NCBI GenBank assembly: GCA_020848515.1
Contig: JADLIA010000030.1
Coordinates: forward strand, 1 to 46,645
Reading direction: 5' to 3'
DNA length: 46,645 nucleotides
DNA from: Rubrivivax sp.
GTDB taxonomy: Bacteria; Pseudomonadota; Gammaproteobacteria; Burkholderiales; Burkholderiaceae_C
In this document: positions 19,834-29,214 of the stretch, piece after piece
Numbering within the stretch: the first letter of the stretch is position 1
How the letters are laid out: every line of letters begins with the position of its first letter
Program-made: the position numbers and the translations under genes
Notes under the pieces: model-generated
Told to the model about the DNA's origin: nothing
The model's input: only the letters and a program-made list of their open reading frames with translations
Databases searched by the model: none

Positions 19834-20594
19834 GCCGGAATCTCCTCGTCGCCCAGATAGGCTTCCCGCACCAGTGGGTGCGCCTTGACGGTCGCAGGGT
19901 CACCGCAGCAGATGACCTTGCCGTGAAACAGCACGCTGATGCGATCGGCCAGGGCAAACACCGCCCCCATGTCGTGCTCGACCAGCAGAATGCCGTACTG
20001 CCCCTTCAGGCGCTGCAACAGAGCCACCAGTTGCGACGATTCGACCGCCCCCATGCCCGCCATGGGCTCGTCCAGCAGCAACACGCTGGGCTGCATGGCC
20101 AGAGCCATGGCCATTTCGAGCTGGCGTTGCTGACCGTAGGCGAGCGCCGCCGCATGGACATCACGCTGCGCACTCAGCCCGACCCGCTCGATCACCTCAT
20201 CGGCACGCTCCACCAGTTCAGCCGTATCGCTGGCCGGTCGCCAGAAATGGAAGGCATGACCCAGGCAGCCCTGCACCGCAAGAATCACGTTTTCCAGCAC
20301 GGTGAAAGCGCCGATGACCGAGGTGATCTGATAGGAGCGCCCAAGGCCCGCGCGGGCGCGCTCGGGCACGCTCAGTCCGTCGATGGACTGCCCCTGCAGC
20401 CGGATGCTGCCCTCGTCGCTGGCCACCTCTCCCACGATCTGGCCGATCAGGGTGGTCTTGCCTGCGCCATTGGGGCCGATGATGGCATGCACCTCGCCTG
20501 GCAGCACGTCCAGATCCACATGATCGGTCACCAGCAAGCCACCGTAGCGCTTGACCAGACCCCGCAGGCTCAGCAAGGGCTGCGACTGCGTCAC
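19830..20594 (-). CDS. livG: ABC transporter ATP-binding protein, LivG type
   Basis: A 254-residue partner ATPase. Walker A is GPNGAGKTT, the signature region is 'LAYGQQRQLEMAMALAMQP' (a divergent but normal LivG form), Walker B is LLLDEPMAGM, and the LivG C-terminus 'LVREAYLGDE' is present. The start is GTG at 20594, one base after the livM stop, with a purine-rich GGGAGGG upstream. It overlaps livF by 4 bases. Confidence 0.94.
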   Translation of the reverse strand: MTQSQPLLSLRGLVKRYGGLLVTDHVDLDVLPGEVHAIIGPNGAGKTTLIGQIVGEVASDEGSIRLQGQSIDGLSVPERARAGLGRSYQITSVIGAFTVLENVILAVQGCLGHAFHFWRPASDTAELVERADEVIERVGLSAQRDVHAAALAYGQQRQLEMAMALAMQPSVLLLDEPMAGMGAVESSQLVALLQRLKGQYGILLVEHDMGAVFALADRISVLFHGKVICCGDPATVKAHPLVREAYLGDEEIPA

Positions 20595-20595
20595 T

Positions 20596-21606
20596 TCAAT
20601 GCCCTCCCCTGGCTGCCGGCACGTCGGAGACGATGCCCCACAGCCCGTTCTTCAGAAACAGCACGATGACGACGATGACCGGACCCATGATGACCAGCCA
20701 GTGGTCGGTGAGCGCCTTGAGCCCCTCCTCCAGCAGCAGAAACACCAGCGCCCCTACGACCGGCCCCACCAGCGTGCCCATGCCGCCCAGCAACACCATC
20801 ACGATGAGCTCGCCCGAAACCGTCCAGGCCATGTAGGCCGGCGACGCAAACGAGGTCAGGTTGGCCAGGAAATAACCCGCCAGGGCGCACAGCAGGGCCG
20901 ACGCCACATAGCCCGCCAGGCGATAGCCCAGTGGCGGCGTGCCGACCGCGCGCACCCGCCTTTCATTGATCATCGTGGCGCGCAGCACCAGGCCAAAACG
21001 CGACGCCACGACGCGACGCAACAGCCACAGCGCCAGGCCCAGCGCAAGCAGCATCGACAGGTACAAGGCGGTCTTGTTCCCCGTCAGGGCGCCGAAGCGA
21101 GACAGATGGACGATGCTCAACCCCTCGTCGCCGCCATACTGCTTCAGACCTACGGCGACGAAGAACAACATCTGCGCAAACGCCAGCGTGATCATGATGA
21201 ACGCAATGCCCTGGGTGCGCAGCGCAATGAGCCCCACCGGGATGGCAACCGCCACCGTGAGGGCAGCCACCAGCAGCAGATGCACCAGCCCATTGTCCAG
21301 GCCATGGTGCGAAGCGATGGCCACCACATATGCGCCGATGCCGAGGTACATGGCATGCCCGAAACTCACCATGCCTCCGTACCCCAACGCCAGATTCAGT
21401 CCCACCGCAGCCAGCGCAAACACCAGAATGCGGCCCATCAGGATCAGGACGTAGCTGTCGCCGGTCAGCCAGGCGTACAGCGGCACCAGCACGAAGAAGG
21501 CCGCCAGCAACACCGTGAGGACGGTTCGCCAGCGCGCCTTGGAAAGCCCCAGCAACGTCGGTGCCAGGCGATCCGCAGCGTGCACACCCACCGAAGACGA
21601 AACCAT
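20596..21606 (-). CDS. livM: ABC transporter permease, LivM type
   Basis: A 336-residue inner-membrane permease with about ten hydrophobic segments and the family core 'AAVGLNLALGYGGMVSFGHAMYLGIGAY' and 'GGMGTLVGPVVGALVFLLLEE'. ATG at 21606 has AAGGGG upstream and fits family length. The 233-bp spacer to livH (21607-21839) has no further gene that I can support and no clear terminator. Confidence 0.93.
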   Translation of the reverse strand: MVSSSVGVHAADRLAPTLLGLSKARWRTVLTVLLAAFFVLVPLYAWLTGDSYVLILMGRILVFALAAVGLNLALGYGGMVSFGHAMYLGIGAYVVAIASHHGLDNGLVHLLLVAALTVAVAIPVGLIALRTQGIAFIMITLAFAQMLFFVAVGLKQYGGDEGLSIVHLSRFGALTGNKTALYLSMLLALGLALWLLRRVVASRFGLVLRATMINERRVRAVGTPPLGYRLAGYVASALLCALAGYFLANLTSFASPAYMAWTVSGELIVMVLLGGMGTLVGPVVGALVFLLLEEGLKALTDHWLVIMGPVIVVIVLFLKNGLWGIVSDVPAARGGH

Positions 21607-21839
21607 GTTCCGCCCCTTCAGTCCCGGAAACAGCCGCTGGGCGCGTCCGCCCGCGCCATGATCGGCGCGACCGTCAACACGCGGCGACGCCGCAGGGCGC
21701 CGCCCGCAAGGCGTGGCAGACGCCATGCTGACGGTCGGGCCGCGCACTCACCCGGCAGGTGCAGGCCAGCGAAGCAGTGAATCCCAGTGTTCATGCGGCT
21801 CTCAGGATGAGGGGAAGTGATCGAGGACCGTTGCTGGGC

Positions 21840-22760
21840 TCAGCGCTTCCTGACCGGAAACAGGCCATCCGGCTTGAGCGCCAGCACCACCGCCATCAGC
21901 ACATAGACGGCCAGCGACGACAGCGCCGGCCCCAGCGTGTTGGCCATTTCGGGCGCCAGCGCGCCGCGCAGCAGCGCCGGCACCAGCGTGCGCCCCACGG
22001 TATCGACCACGCCGACCACCAGCGCGCCCAGGAAGGCACCACGGATCGACCCGATGCCCCCGATCACGATGACCACCAGCGTGGTGATCAGGATCGGATC
22101 ACCCATGCCCGGCTGCACCGACATGATCGGGCCCACCATGGCGCCCGCCAGACCGGCCAGACCGGCGCCCAGCGCGAAGATGAATGTGTTGAGCCAGCCG
22201 ATGTTCACCCCCAGTGCCGACACCATGGCGCGGTTGCTGGCACCGGCACGGATCAGCATGCCCACGCGCGTGCGCTCGATCAGCAGATACAGACACGCCG
22301 CCACGGCCAGCCCGACGACGATGATCAGCATCCGGTACACCGGGTAGTTGATGCCCAGCAAGGGCACGGAAGCCGCAAGCGATTCGGGCAGTTCCATGAA
22401 CACCGGCGAGGCGCCCCAGATCATGCGCGCCAGTTCGTTGGCAAACAGCACCAGACCGAAGGTGGCCAGCACATGGTCCAGGTGGTCGCGCGGGTAGAGG
22501 GCAAACAGACCGACGCGATCGACCAGCGCGCCAAGCACGAACGCTCCACCAAAGCCCCCCAGCACCGCCAGCAGGAAGGATCCGCTGGCGTTCCAGGCGG
22601 CGGCGGCGAAGTAGGCGCCGAACATGTAGAGCGCGCCGTGCGCCAGGTTGACGAAGCTCATGATGCCGAACACCAGCGTCAGGCCGGCCGCCATCAGAAA
22701 CAGCAGCACCCCGAACTGCAGGCCATTGAGCGTCTGTATCAGCAGCAGCTCAGGTGTCAT
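21840..22760 (-). CDS. livH: ABC transporter permease, LivH type
   Basis: A 306-residue inner-membrane permease. The typical N-terminus 'QTLNGLQFGVLLFLMAAGLTLVFGIMSFVNLAHGALYMFGAY' and the late 'VVIVIGGIGSIRGAFLGALVVGVVDTVGR' loop identify the LivH branch. It pairs with LivM and receives substrate from the LivK-type protein encoded 253 bp upstream. ATG at 22760 is the natural start. Confidence 0.94.
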   Translation of the reverse strand: MTPELLLIQTLNGLQFGVLLFLMAAGLTLVFGIMSFVNLAHGALYMFGAYFAAAAWNASGSFLLAVLGGFGGAFVLGALVDRVGLFALYPRDHLDHVLATFGLVLFANELARMIWGASPVFMELPESLAASVPLLGINYPVYRMLIIVVGLAVAACLYLLIERTRVGMLIRAGASNRAMVSALGVNIGWLNTFIFALGAGLAGLAGAMVGPIMSVQPGMGDPILITTLVVIVIGGIGSIRGAFLGALVVGVVDTVGRTLVPALLRGALAPEMANTLGPALSSLAVYVLMAVVLALKPDGLFPVRKR

Positions 22761-22966
22761 GCGGCACCCGGCGATCCACGCGGGACGACATCACAGGCAC
22801 GGGCTCACCTTGCCGCGCAACCGGGTTGCAGCGCCGTGCATCGGCCTGCGGGCATCGGGCCGTCACCTGCCCGCGGCACCGCCCCTGCCGGCGACGACCG
22901 CTCGCCCGCCATGCCCAGGCGCGTGCGCCGGCCCGAACGGTCAGCCCGACCCAACGCATGCACCGC

Positions 22967-22983
22967 ATGCGGACGGTCCGCAT
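22967..22983. other. Perfect palindrome in the livK-livH spacer
   Basis: ATGCGGAC and GTCCGCAT flank a single central base in the 253-bp spacer between the binding-protein gene and livH. As RNA it could form a short hairpin that stabilises the upstream livK message; as DNA it resembles a regulator half-site pair. No T run is present. I see no gene in the rest of 22761-23013. Confidence 0.4.
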
Positions 22984-23013
22984 CGGCGTCAACCCTTTCG
23001 AGCGGTGAAGGCA

Positions 23014-24177
23014 TCAGAGCTTGCATTCGCCCACATAGGCGTCACGGTGTGCCCTGAGGGGCGTGGCGATGGTCTTGAGCGAGACCCGGCCAGCACTGTC
23101 CTTGGCGACCTCGAAGACATGGAAATCCTGGATCGGAAATCCGTTGACATCGAACTTGAAGGGCCCGCGCAGCGAGGCGTAGTCGGCCGCCCGCAGCGCC
23201 GTGCGCAGCGCCTGCTTGTCCGCCACCTTGCCGCCGGTCTTCTTGAGCGCGCTGTCGATCAGCAATGCCGAGTCGTACGCCTGTGCGGCGTACTGCGAGG
23301 GGATGCGGTTGTATTTCTTCTCGAACGCGGCGACGAAGGCCTTGCTGGTGGCGTTGTTGAAGTCAGGCCCCCAGAACGTGCCGGTGACGGCGCCCAGCGC
23401 GATCTCCTTGAGGGCCGGCAACGTGGTACCGTCCACCGTCGAGGCGGACACCAGGGGGACCTTGCCCAGCAGGCCGGCCTGCCGGTACTGCTTGATGAAG
23501 TTCACGCCCATGCCGCCGGGATAGAACACGTACACCACGTCCGGGCTGGCGGCCTGCAGCTGCGCCAGTTCGGCGGAGTAATCGGGTTGATTCAGCTGCG
23601 TGTACACCTCGCCCACCACGCTGCCCTTGTACTGGCGCTTGAAGCCGGCGATCTGGTCACGCCCCGACTGGTAGTTGGGCGCCAGCAGGTAGGCCTTCTT
23701 GTAGCCCTTGTCGTTGGCGAAGGCGCCCATGACTTCCGCCTGCTGATCGTTCTGCCAGGAGGCGAAGAAGAAACCCTTGCTGCACTGCTTGCCCGCCAGC
23801 GGCGCGGGACCGGCGTTGGAGCCAACGTAGGTCATGTCGGCGTCCGCGAGCGGTTTGGCAATGGCCATCATGACGTTGGAAAACGTCACGCCGGCAACGA
23901 TATCCACCTTGTCCTTCTCGATGAACTTCTGCACGATCTGCACGCCCACATCGGGTTTGAGCTGATCGTCTTCCTTGATCAGATCGATCTTCTGGCCGCC
24001 GAGCTTGCCGCCGTTCTGCTCCAGCGCCAGCATGAAGCCGTCGTACATGTCCTGACCCAGCGCGGCGGCGCTGCCCGACATGGTGGCCATGAACCCGATC
24101 TTCACGTCGGCCAGGGCGTGGCTCGCCAGCATGGACAGTGCCGCGGCTGCAATCACGTTGCGCACAGTGGATTTCAT
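23014..24177 (-). CDS. livK: ABC transporter substrate-binding protein, LivK/HAAT type
   Basis: A 387-residue periplasmic binding protein with a signal peptide (MKSTVRNVIAAAALSMLASHALADVKIGF, cleavage after ALA near residue 23). The type I periplasmic-binding fold is shown by 'IGFMATMSGSAAALGQDMYDGFMLALEQNGGKLGG', 'YKKAYLLAPNYQSGRDQIAGFKRQY' and 'DSALLIDSALKKTGG'. It begins 48 nt after nbaD, with GGAG as ribosome site, so it is probably co-transcribed with the aromatic catabolic genes. That suggests an aromatic (anthranilate/kynurenine-like) ligand rather than leucine; this is inference from context only. Confidence 0.9.
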   Translation of the reverse strand: MKSTVRNVIAAAALSMLASHALADVKIGFMATMSGSAAALGQDMYDGFMLALEQNGGKLGGQKIDLIKEDDQLKPDVGVQIVQKFIEKDKVDIVAGVTFSNVMMAIAKPLADADMTYVGSNAGPAPLAGKQCSKGFFFASWQNDQQAEVMGAFANDKGYKKAYLLAPNYQSGRDQIAGFKRQYKGSVVGEVYTQLNQPDYSAELAQLQAASPDVVYVFYPGGMGVNFIKQYRQAGLLGKVPLVSASTVDGTTLPALKEIALGAVTGTFWGPDFNNATSKAFVAAFEKKYNRIPSQYAAQAYDSALLIDSALKKTGGKVADKQALRTALRAADYASLRGPFKFDVNGFPIQDFHVFEVAKDSAGRVSLKTIATPLRAHRDAYVGECKL

Positions 24178-24225
24178 CTGTTGTCTCCAGTTGTTGTTTG
24201 ACGGTTGAAATATAGCGTGTGCCGC

Positions 24226-25245
24226 TCACCCCTCGGGCAGGGCGAAGAAGCGGCGCGCGTTGTCGCTCAGGATCTGCGCGCGCTGGCTGCCCGACAGGAA
24301 GTCGACCCCACGCACCAGCGACCCGACCTGCTGCTCGCCCAGCGGGAACGGGTAGTCCGAGCCGAGCATGACGTTGTCCACCCCCATCACGTCGATCAAC
24401 AGGTGCAAGGCCCGCGGGTCGAACACGATGGCGTCGGTATGCAGGCGGCGCGCGTACTCGGACGGCGGGCGCGGGCAATCCTTGCGCACGATGTCGCGCT
24501 GCCGCCAGGCGTTGTCGGCGCGGCCCAGCAGATAGGCAAAACTGCCGCCACCGTGGGCAAAGCAGATACGCAGGGATGTCGGAATGCGCTCCAGCGCGCC
24601 GGAGAGGATCAGCGACATCATGCCCAGCTGTGTCTCGGCGGCCATCGACACCAGCCAGGGCAGCATCCATTGCTTCATGCGCCCGGGCCCGCCCATCATG
24701 TCCCAGGGGTGGACAAGCACCGGAATGCGGTGGTCCGCGCAGTGAATCAGGAAGTCGACCAGGTCGGGGTGGTCCAGGTCCTTGTCGCCCACGTGGTTGC
24801 CGATCTGCACACCCACGCAACCGGCGGCCATGGCCCGGCTGGCTTCCGCGCACGCCCGTGCGGTGTCCTGCAGCGGCACCTGGGCCAACGCCTTCAGCCG
24901 TGTCGGGTGACGGGCGCAGAACGACAGCGCCTTGTCGTTCATCTGCGCCGCCCAGTCAGCGGCACGCCCGGCCTCCCAGGCGTAGCCGAACATGATCGGC
25001 GTGGCGCACACGAGCTGCAGCGCAATGCCCTGGGCGTCCAGTTCGGCGACGCGGAAATCCGCGTCCCACAACGCCCGATAGACGGGTCGGAACTCGCGCT
25101 CGCCCACCATGATCTGGCCGGTTTCGCCACCGGCGTCGATGCGCAGCCAGGGCGCCCGCTCGCGCTCCACCGCGGCGGCTTCCTGCTGGCCGATCTGCGG
25201 CAGGAAATGCGCATGGATATCGATCATCGACAAGGCGCCGCTCAT
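24226..25245 (-). CDS. nbaD: 2-amino-3-carboxymuconate-6-semialdehyde decarboxylase (ACMSD)
   Basis: A 339-residue amidohydrolase-fold, metal-dependent decarboxylase converting 2-amino-3-carboxymuconate semialdehyde to 2-aminomuconate semialdehyde. Metal ligands are visible: H11 and H13 in 'IDIHAHFLP', His in '[11 protein letters not shown]', His in '[15 protein letters not shown]', and the late Asp in '[12 protein letters not shown]'. It overlaps the 3-hydroxyanthranilate dioxygenase stop (ATGA at 25242-25245), and that enzyme makes its substrate, which supports the specific assignment. Confidence 0.92.
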   Translation of the reverse strand: MSGALSMIDIHAHFLPQIGQQEAAAVERERAPWLRIDAGGETGQIMVGEREFRPVYRALWDADFRVAELDAQGIALQLVCATPIMFGYAWEAGRAADWAAQMNDKALSFCARHPTRLKALAQVPLQDTARACAEASRAMAAGCVGVQIGNHVGDKDLDHPDLVDFLIHCADHRIPVLVHPWDMMGGPGRMKQWMLPWLVSMAAETQLGMMSLILSGALERIPTSLRICFAHGGGSFAYLLGRADNAWRQRDIVRKDCPRPPSEYARRLHTDAIVFDPRALHLLIDVMGVDNVMLGSDYPFPLGEQQVGSLVRGVDFLSGSQRAQILSDNARRFFALPEG

Positions 25246-25805
25246 GCGTGGGCCTCACGGATGGCGTGCCACGCGGCGTAGTCCTTGCCAGGGTGCACGG
25301 TGCCGCAGTGCGGACAGGTGCGTTCGGCGTCGCTCAGGGCGTAGAACTTCTGGTAGGTGGCCGGCAGGTCGGCCACCAGATCTTTCAGCTCCATCGAGGC
25401 TCCCCAGACCAGAGCCGCACATCGGGGGCAGTACCAGTTGAGCGTGTCGATGGCGCCCTGGGGTCGCTTGAGCTCGACCAGAAAGCACAGGCCATGGGGG
25501 TCGGGGCGCTGCGGCGAGTGCTGCAGATGCGGCTCCATCAGCCAGACGTCGCCCTCCTTCAGGTCGATGCGATCGAACTTGCCACGGTCCCAGATGTTGA
25601 GGTAGGCGGTGCCCCGGATCTGATAGAAGATTTCTTCCGTCGGGTTGTCATGGAAGTCGGTGCGCGTGTTGCCACCACCCACCATGTTGATGATGTAGTT
25701 GCCGTCAGGAAACAGGGCCGCATTGCACACCGGTGGCCGCAGGCGGTCGCTGTGGGCGCCGACCCAGTCCATCAGGTTCTTGGGGAGGCCGTATTTCGGC
25801 TGCAT
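25242..25805 (-). CDS. nbaC: 3-hydroxyanthranilate 3,4-dioxygenase
   Basis: A 187-residue cupin extradiol dioxygenase that opens the ring of 3-hydroxyanthranilate. Iron ligands H52, E58 and H96 (in '[15 protein letters not shown]' and 'EPHLQHSP') and substrate-contact R48, R100 and E111 align, offset by one, with those I recall for the Cupriavidus enzyme. A second, rubredoxin-like iron site (C126-x2-C129 and a later CPHC) marks the bacterial form. It lies 11 nt after the RidA-like gene and overlaps nbaD. Confidence 0.95.
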   Translation of the reverse strand: MQPKYGLPKNLMDWVGAHSDRLRPPVCNAALFPDGNYIINMVGGGNTRTDFHDNPTEEIFYQIRGTAYLNIWDRGKFDRIDLKEGDVWLMEPHLQHSPQRPDPHGLCFLVELKRPQGAIDTLNWYCPRCAALVWGASMELKDLVADLPATYQKFYALSDAERTCPHCGTVHPGKDYAAWHAIREAHA

Positions 25806-25816
25806 GGTCGTCTCCT

Positions 25817-26272
25817 TCAGCGTGGCTGGCCCGTGCCGGGCCGGGGGTGGTAGGCGGTGGCCTTGATTTCGATCAGCAGATGCGGGTGGGGCAGCTGATG
25901 CACCGCCACCGTGGTGCGCGTCGGGCCTTCGTAGTCGAAAAACTCTGCCCAGGTTTCGTTGAAGCCGCCGAAATCGTTCATGTTGACCAGGAACACCTGG
26001 GCTTCCACCAGGTCGGACAGCTGCGCACCCTGGCTGAGCAGGATGTCGCGAATGTTCTCGATCACGGCGCGCGTCTGCGCCCGGATGTCCAGGTTGGTCA
26101 CGCCCAGCGCGTCGACCTGCACGCCAGCGAAGCTGTTGTCCGGCCGGCGCGAGCTGGTGCCCGACACAAAAAGAAAGTCGCCCGCCCGCTTGATGTGCGG
26201 AAAGCGCCCGCGCGGCGTGGCTTTGCCGGCCACCACGCTGGCCTGGGTTGAGCGGTTGAAAGTGGCGGTCAT
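25817..26272 (-). CDS. nbaF: RidA-family protein, probable 2-aminomuconate deaminase
   Basis: A 151-residue YjgF/YER057c/UK114 (RidA) fold protein. The motifs '[13 protein letters not shown]', '[46 protein letters not shown]' and the C-terminal '[13 protein letters not shown]' are visible. Generic RidA proteins hydrolyse enamines/imines. Here the neighbours (nbaC, nbaD, nbaE, kynU) point to the branch that deaminates 2-aminomuconate. The family is certain; the specific substrate rests on context. Confidence 0.87.
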   Translation of the reverse strand: MTATFNRSTQASVVAGKATPRGRFPHIKRAGDFLFVSGTSSRRPDNSFAGVQVDALGVTNLDIRAQTRAVIENIRDILLSQGAQLSDLVEAQVFLVNMNDFGGFNETWAEFFDYEGPTRTTVAVHQLPHPHLLIEIKATAYHPRPGTGQPR

Positions 26273-26297
26273 GGAGGTTTCCTTCAGGATGCTGCGA

Positions 26298-27551
26298 TCA
26301 CGTCACGGCGCCACGTTGGCGGTACCGAGGCTGGTCCCATTCGCGCTGGGTCAGCACTGCCTTGAGGTGCTGCACCGCATCCCAGATGTCGACAAAGCGC
26401 AGGTACAGCGGGGTCACACCAAAGCGCGCCACCTCGGGCTCGCGGTAGTCGCCGATCACGCCGCGCGCGATCAGCGCCTGCACCACGGCGTAGCCCTCGG
26501 GGTGGCGGAAACTGACATGGCTGCCGCGCTGCGCGTGCTCGCGCGGGGTGACCAGGGTCAGGCCCTGGCCGGCGCACTCCTGCTCGACCAGGGCGATGAA
26601 CAGGTCGGTCAGCGCCAGCGACTTGCGCCGCAGCTTGTGCATGTCGGTCTTGGCGAAGATCTCCAGGCCGCAGGCCACCAGGCCCAGCGAGACGATGGGT
26701 TGGGTACCGCACAGGAAGCCGCGGATACCCCGATCCGGCGCGTAGTCGACCGCCATGTCGAAGGGCCTGGCATGGCCCCACCAGCCCGACAGCGGCTGCC
26801 AGAAATCGGCCCGGTGGCGCGGCTTGGCCCACAGCATGGCGGGCGAGCCGGGGCCGCCGTTGAGGTACTTGTAGGTGCAGCCGACGGCAAAGTCGGCGTC
26901 GGCGGCCTCGAGGTCGATCGGCACGGCGCCGATCGAGTGGCACAGGTCCCAGACGATCAGCGCGCCGGCGGCGTGGGCCTGCTGGCTGGCGGCGGACAGG
27001 TCCCACTGGTAGCCGGTGCGGTAGTTGACGTGCGAAAGCAGCACCACCGCGGTTTGCTCGCCCAGCCGCGAGGGCAGGTCTTCTGGGCGGTCGATCAGCT
27101 CCAGCGTGTAGCCACGGTCCATGAAGCCCAGCAGGCCCTGCACCATGTACAGGTCGGTCGGAAAGGCGTCACGCTCGGCAAGAATCACTTTGCGCTCGGG
27201 CTGCCGACGCTGCTGAATGCGCACCGCGTTGGCCAGCACCTTGTACAGGTTGAGCGAGGTGGTGTCGGTGACCACGATCTCGCCCGCGCCCGCCCCGACC
27301 AGCGGCGCCAGCTGGTCACCGAGCCGGGTCGGCAGCTGCCACCAGCCGGCCTTGTTCCAGCTGTTGATCAGATCGACGCCCCACTGACGGGCGATGATGT
27401 CCTGCGCCCGCGCCAGCGCGTTGCGGGGCATGGCGCCCAGCGAATTGCCGTCGAGGTAGATGGTGCCTGCGGGCAGGTCGAATTCGTCTCTCAAAGCGGC
27501 CAGTTCGTCGGCCTGGTCCCAGGTCTGGCACTGTTGCAGGGTGATCGGCAT
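26298..27551 (-). CDS. kynU: Kynureninase
   Basis: A 417-residue PLP enzyme (fold type I) cleaving kynurenine to anthranilate and alanine, or 3-hydroxykynurenine to 3-hydroxyanthranilate. The Schiff-base lysine is K228 in '[16 protein letters not shown]', D202 lies in '[10 protein letters not shown]', and '[12 protein letters not shown]' is the usual N-terminal signature. The start at 27551 is fixed by AAGGAG 5 nt upstream; an earlier in-frame ATG overlaps the upstream gene's last codons. In an operon with 3-hydroxyanthranilate genes, activity on 3-hydroxykynurenine is plausible. Confidence 0.95.
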   Translation of the reverse strand: MPITLQQCQTWDQADELAALRDEFDLPAGTIYLDGNSLGAMPRNALARAQDIIARQWGVDLINSWNKAGWWQLPTRLGDQLAPLVGAGAGEIVVTDTTSLNLYKVLANAVRIQQRRQPERKVILAERDAFPTDLYMVQGLLGFMDRGYTLELIDRPEDLPSRLGEQTAVVLLSHVNYRTGYQWDLSAASQQAHAAGALIVWDLCHSIGAVPIDLEAADADFAVGCTYKYLNGGPGSPAMLWAKPRHRADFWQPLSGWWGHARPFDMAVDYAPDRGIRGFLCGTQPIVSLGLVACGLEIFAKTDMHKLRRKSLALTDLFIALVEQECAGQGLTLVTPREHAQRGSHVSFRHPEGYAVVQALIARGVIGDYREPEVARFGVTPLYLRFVDIWDAVQHLKAVLTQREWDQPRYRQRGAVT

Positions 27552-27583
27552 GACGGCTCCTTGGGCAAGGCTGGCGACGGGCA

Positions 27584-29071
27584 TCAGACCTTGATGCAGA
27601 TGTTGGTGGTTTCGGAATAGAAGTCGAGCGACCAGCGCCCGCCCTCGCGCCCGATGCCCGACAGCCTGGTGCCGCCAAAGGGCGTGCGCAGATCGCGCGA
27701 GAACCAGGTGTTGACCCAGACGATGCCCACGTGCAGCTGGGGTGCCACGCGGTGTGCGCGCGACAGGTTGCTGGTCCAGACGGTGGCGGCCAGGCCGTAG
27801 TCGCTGTCGTTGGCGCGGCGCAGCACCTCGTCCTCGCTGTCGAAGGGGCTCAGGTGGCAGACCGGGCCGAACACCTCCTCGCGCACGCAGCGCGCGCTGT
27901 CGGGCAGGCCTGTCCACAGCGTGGGTTGCACGAAGGCCCCGTTATCGCGCGCGTCGCCAAACTTCGGCACGCCGCCGCCGGTCACCACGGTGGCGCCTTC
28001 TTCCACCGCCAGCCTGAAGTAGGACAGCACCTTCTCGCGGTGCTCGCGCGAGATCAGCGAGCCCATGGCCACGTCCGGCTCGTCGGGCCAACCGATCTTG
28101 AGCGACTCGGTCTTGGCCTTGAGCGCGGCGACGAAGCGCTCGAAGATCGATCGCTCGACGAACACCCGCTCGGGACACAGACACACCTGGCCGGTGTTGG
28201 TGAAAAGCGCGCGCGCCATGCCCTCCACCGTGGGTTCGAAATCGCAGTCGGCAAACACGATGGCGGCGTTCTTGCCACCCAGCTCGAACGAGACTTCCTT
28301 CACCCCCGGCGCCACGGCCTGCATGATGGCCGCGCCGGTGCGCGATTCGCCGGTGAAGGTGACGGCATCGATGCCCGGGTGCGTGGTCAGCGCCTCGCCG
28401 GCCGAGCCGGGGCCGAAGCCATGCACCACGTTGAACACGCCCGGCGGCACGCCAGCCTCGTGGAAGGCCTCGGCGATCAGCACCGCCGACGAGGGCGTTT
28501 CCTCGGACGGCTTGCACACGATGGTGTTGCCGCAGATCAGCGCCGGCGCCGCCTTCCAGGTGAGCGAGAGGATGGGCAGGTTCCAGGGCGAGATGCTGGC
28601 CACCACGCCCAGCGGCTTGCGCTTGGTGTAGTTGATCAGCTCGCTGCCGTCGGGCAGGTGGGTTTCGTAGAACTCGCCGTGCGCGGTCTTGCCCAGGTCG
28701 GCAAAGCTGCGGAAGTTGGCGATGCCGCGGTAGACGTCGAGCTTGCGCGCCTGCTCCACCGGGCGTCCGGTGTCGGCCACCTCGGCCTGCAGAAACTCGT
28801 CGAAGCGCCGGGCAATGATGTCGGCCACGCGGTGCAGCGCCTCGGCGCGCTGCTCCACCCTGGTGCGGCCCCAGGGGCCTTCATCCAGCGCGCGGCGCGC
28901 GGCGCGCACGGCGCGGTCGACCAGGGCGGCGTCGGCCTCGTGCACCTTGGCCAGCACGCTGCCGTCGATCGGGCTGACGTTGTCGAAGGTCCTGCCGGTT
29001 TCTACGAATTCGCCATCCACATAGTTGCGCAGCGAGCCCAGCGTGGCGGGCAGTGCGAAAGATCGTCCCAA
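27584..29071 (-). CDS. nbaE: 2-aminomuconate 6-semialdehyde dehydrogenase (aldehyde dehydrogenase family)
   Basis: A 495-residue NAD-dependent aldehyde dehydrogenase of the 2-hydroxy/2-aminomuconate-semialdehyde branch. Catalytic residues are C297 (NTGQVCLCP), E263 (FELGGKN) and N164 (SPWNLP). The start codon is TTG at 29071, with GAGGAG 6 nt upstream and no alternative ATG nearby. It is the first gene of the catabolic operon, preceded by a sigma-70-like promoter and a LysR-type palindrome. Its product would act on the ACMSD product; assignment between amino- and hydroxymuconate substrates relies on the operon. Confidence 0.9.
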   Translation of the reverse strand: MGRSFALPATLGSLRNYVDGEFVETGRTFDNVSPIDGSVLAKVHEADAALVDRAVRAARRALDEGPWGRTRVEQRAEALHRVADIIARRFDEFLQAEVADTGRPVEQARKLDVYRGIANFRSFADLGKTAHGEFYETHLPDGSELINYTKRKPLGVVASISPWNLPILSLTWKAAPALICGNTIVCKPSEETPSSAVLIAEAFHEAGVPPGVFNVVHGFGPGSAGEALTTHPGIDAVTFTGESRTGAAIMQAVAPGVKEVSFELGGKNAAIVFADCDFEPTVEGMARALFTNTGQVCLCPERVFVERSIFERFVAALKAKTESLKIGWPDEPDVAMGSLISREHREKVLSYFRLAVEEGATVVTGGGVPKFGDARDNGAFVQPTLWTGLPDSARCVREEVFGPVCHLSPFDSEDEVLRRANDSDYGLAATVWTSNLSRAHRVAPQLHVGIVWVNTWFSRDLRTPFGGTRLSGIGREGGRWSLDFYSETTNICIKV

Positions 29072-29127
29072 GACGCGCTCCTCGTGCCGTCCGGGTCACA
29101 CCTGCCCCGTGACGTCTGATATCGCGC

Positions 29128-29156
29128 AGTCTAGGCAGGCCACCTGCGGCTGGCAA
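29128..29156 (-). promoter_or_regulatory. Promoter of the nbaE-kynU-nbaFCD operon
   Basis: The minus strand has TTGCCA (29151-29156), 17 nt, then TAGACT (29128-29133), a good sigma-70 match. Transcription would start near 29121, leaving a leader of about 50 nt before the TTG start codon. Confidence 0.65.
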
Positions 29157-29172
29157 ATGAGTTCGGGTGACT

Positions 29173-29197
29173 CATCTATAACTCTCGGATATAGATG
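29173..29197 (-). promoter_or_regulatory. LysR-type operator upstream of nbaE
   Basis: CATCTATA and TATAGATG form a perfect 8-bp inverted repeat around 9 bases, with an inner T-N11-A pattern. The centre is about 64 bp upstream of the predicted start point, the usual place for a LysR-type recognition site. The LysR gene ends 18 bp away. Confidence 0.65.
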
Positions 29198-29214
29198 TTC
29201 GCCGAGCCCGCCGC

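Noticed and set aside
21607-21839. Extended N-terminus or extra small gene in the livH-livM spacer
   Set aside because: The open frame upstream of livM has no family match, and ATG 21606 with AAGGGG already gives a normal permease.
24209-24214. TATATT on the minus strand upstream of livK as a separate livK promoter
   Set aside because: No -35 at acceptable spacing, and it lies in the 48-nt gap after nbaD. Co-transcription from the nbaE promoter is simpler.
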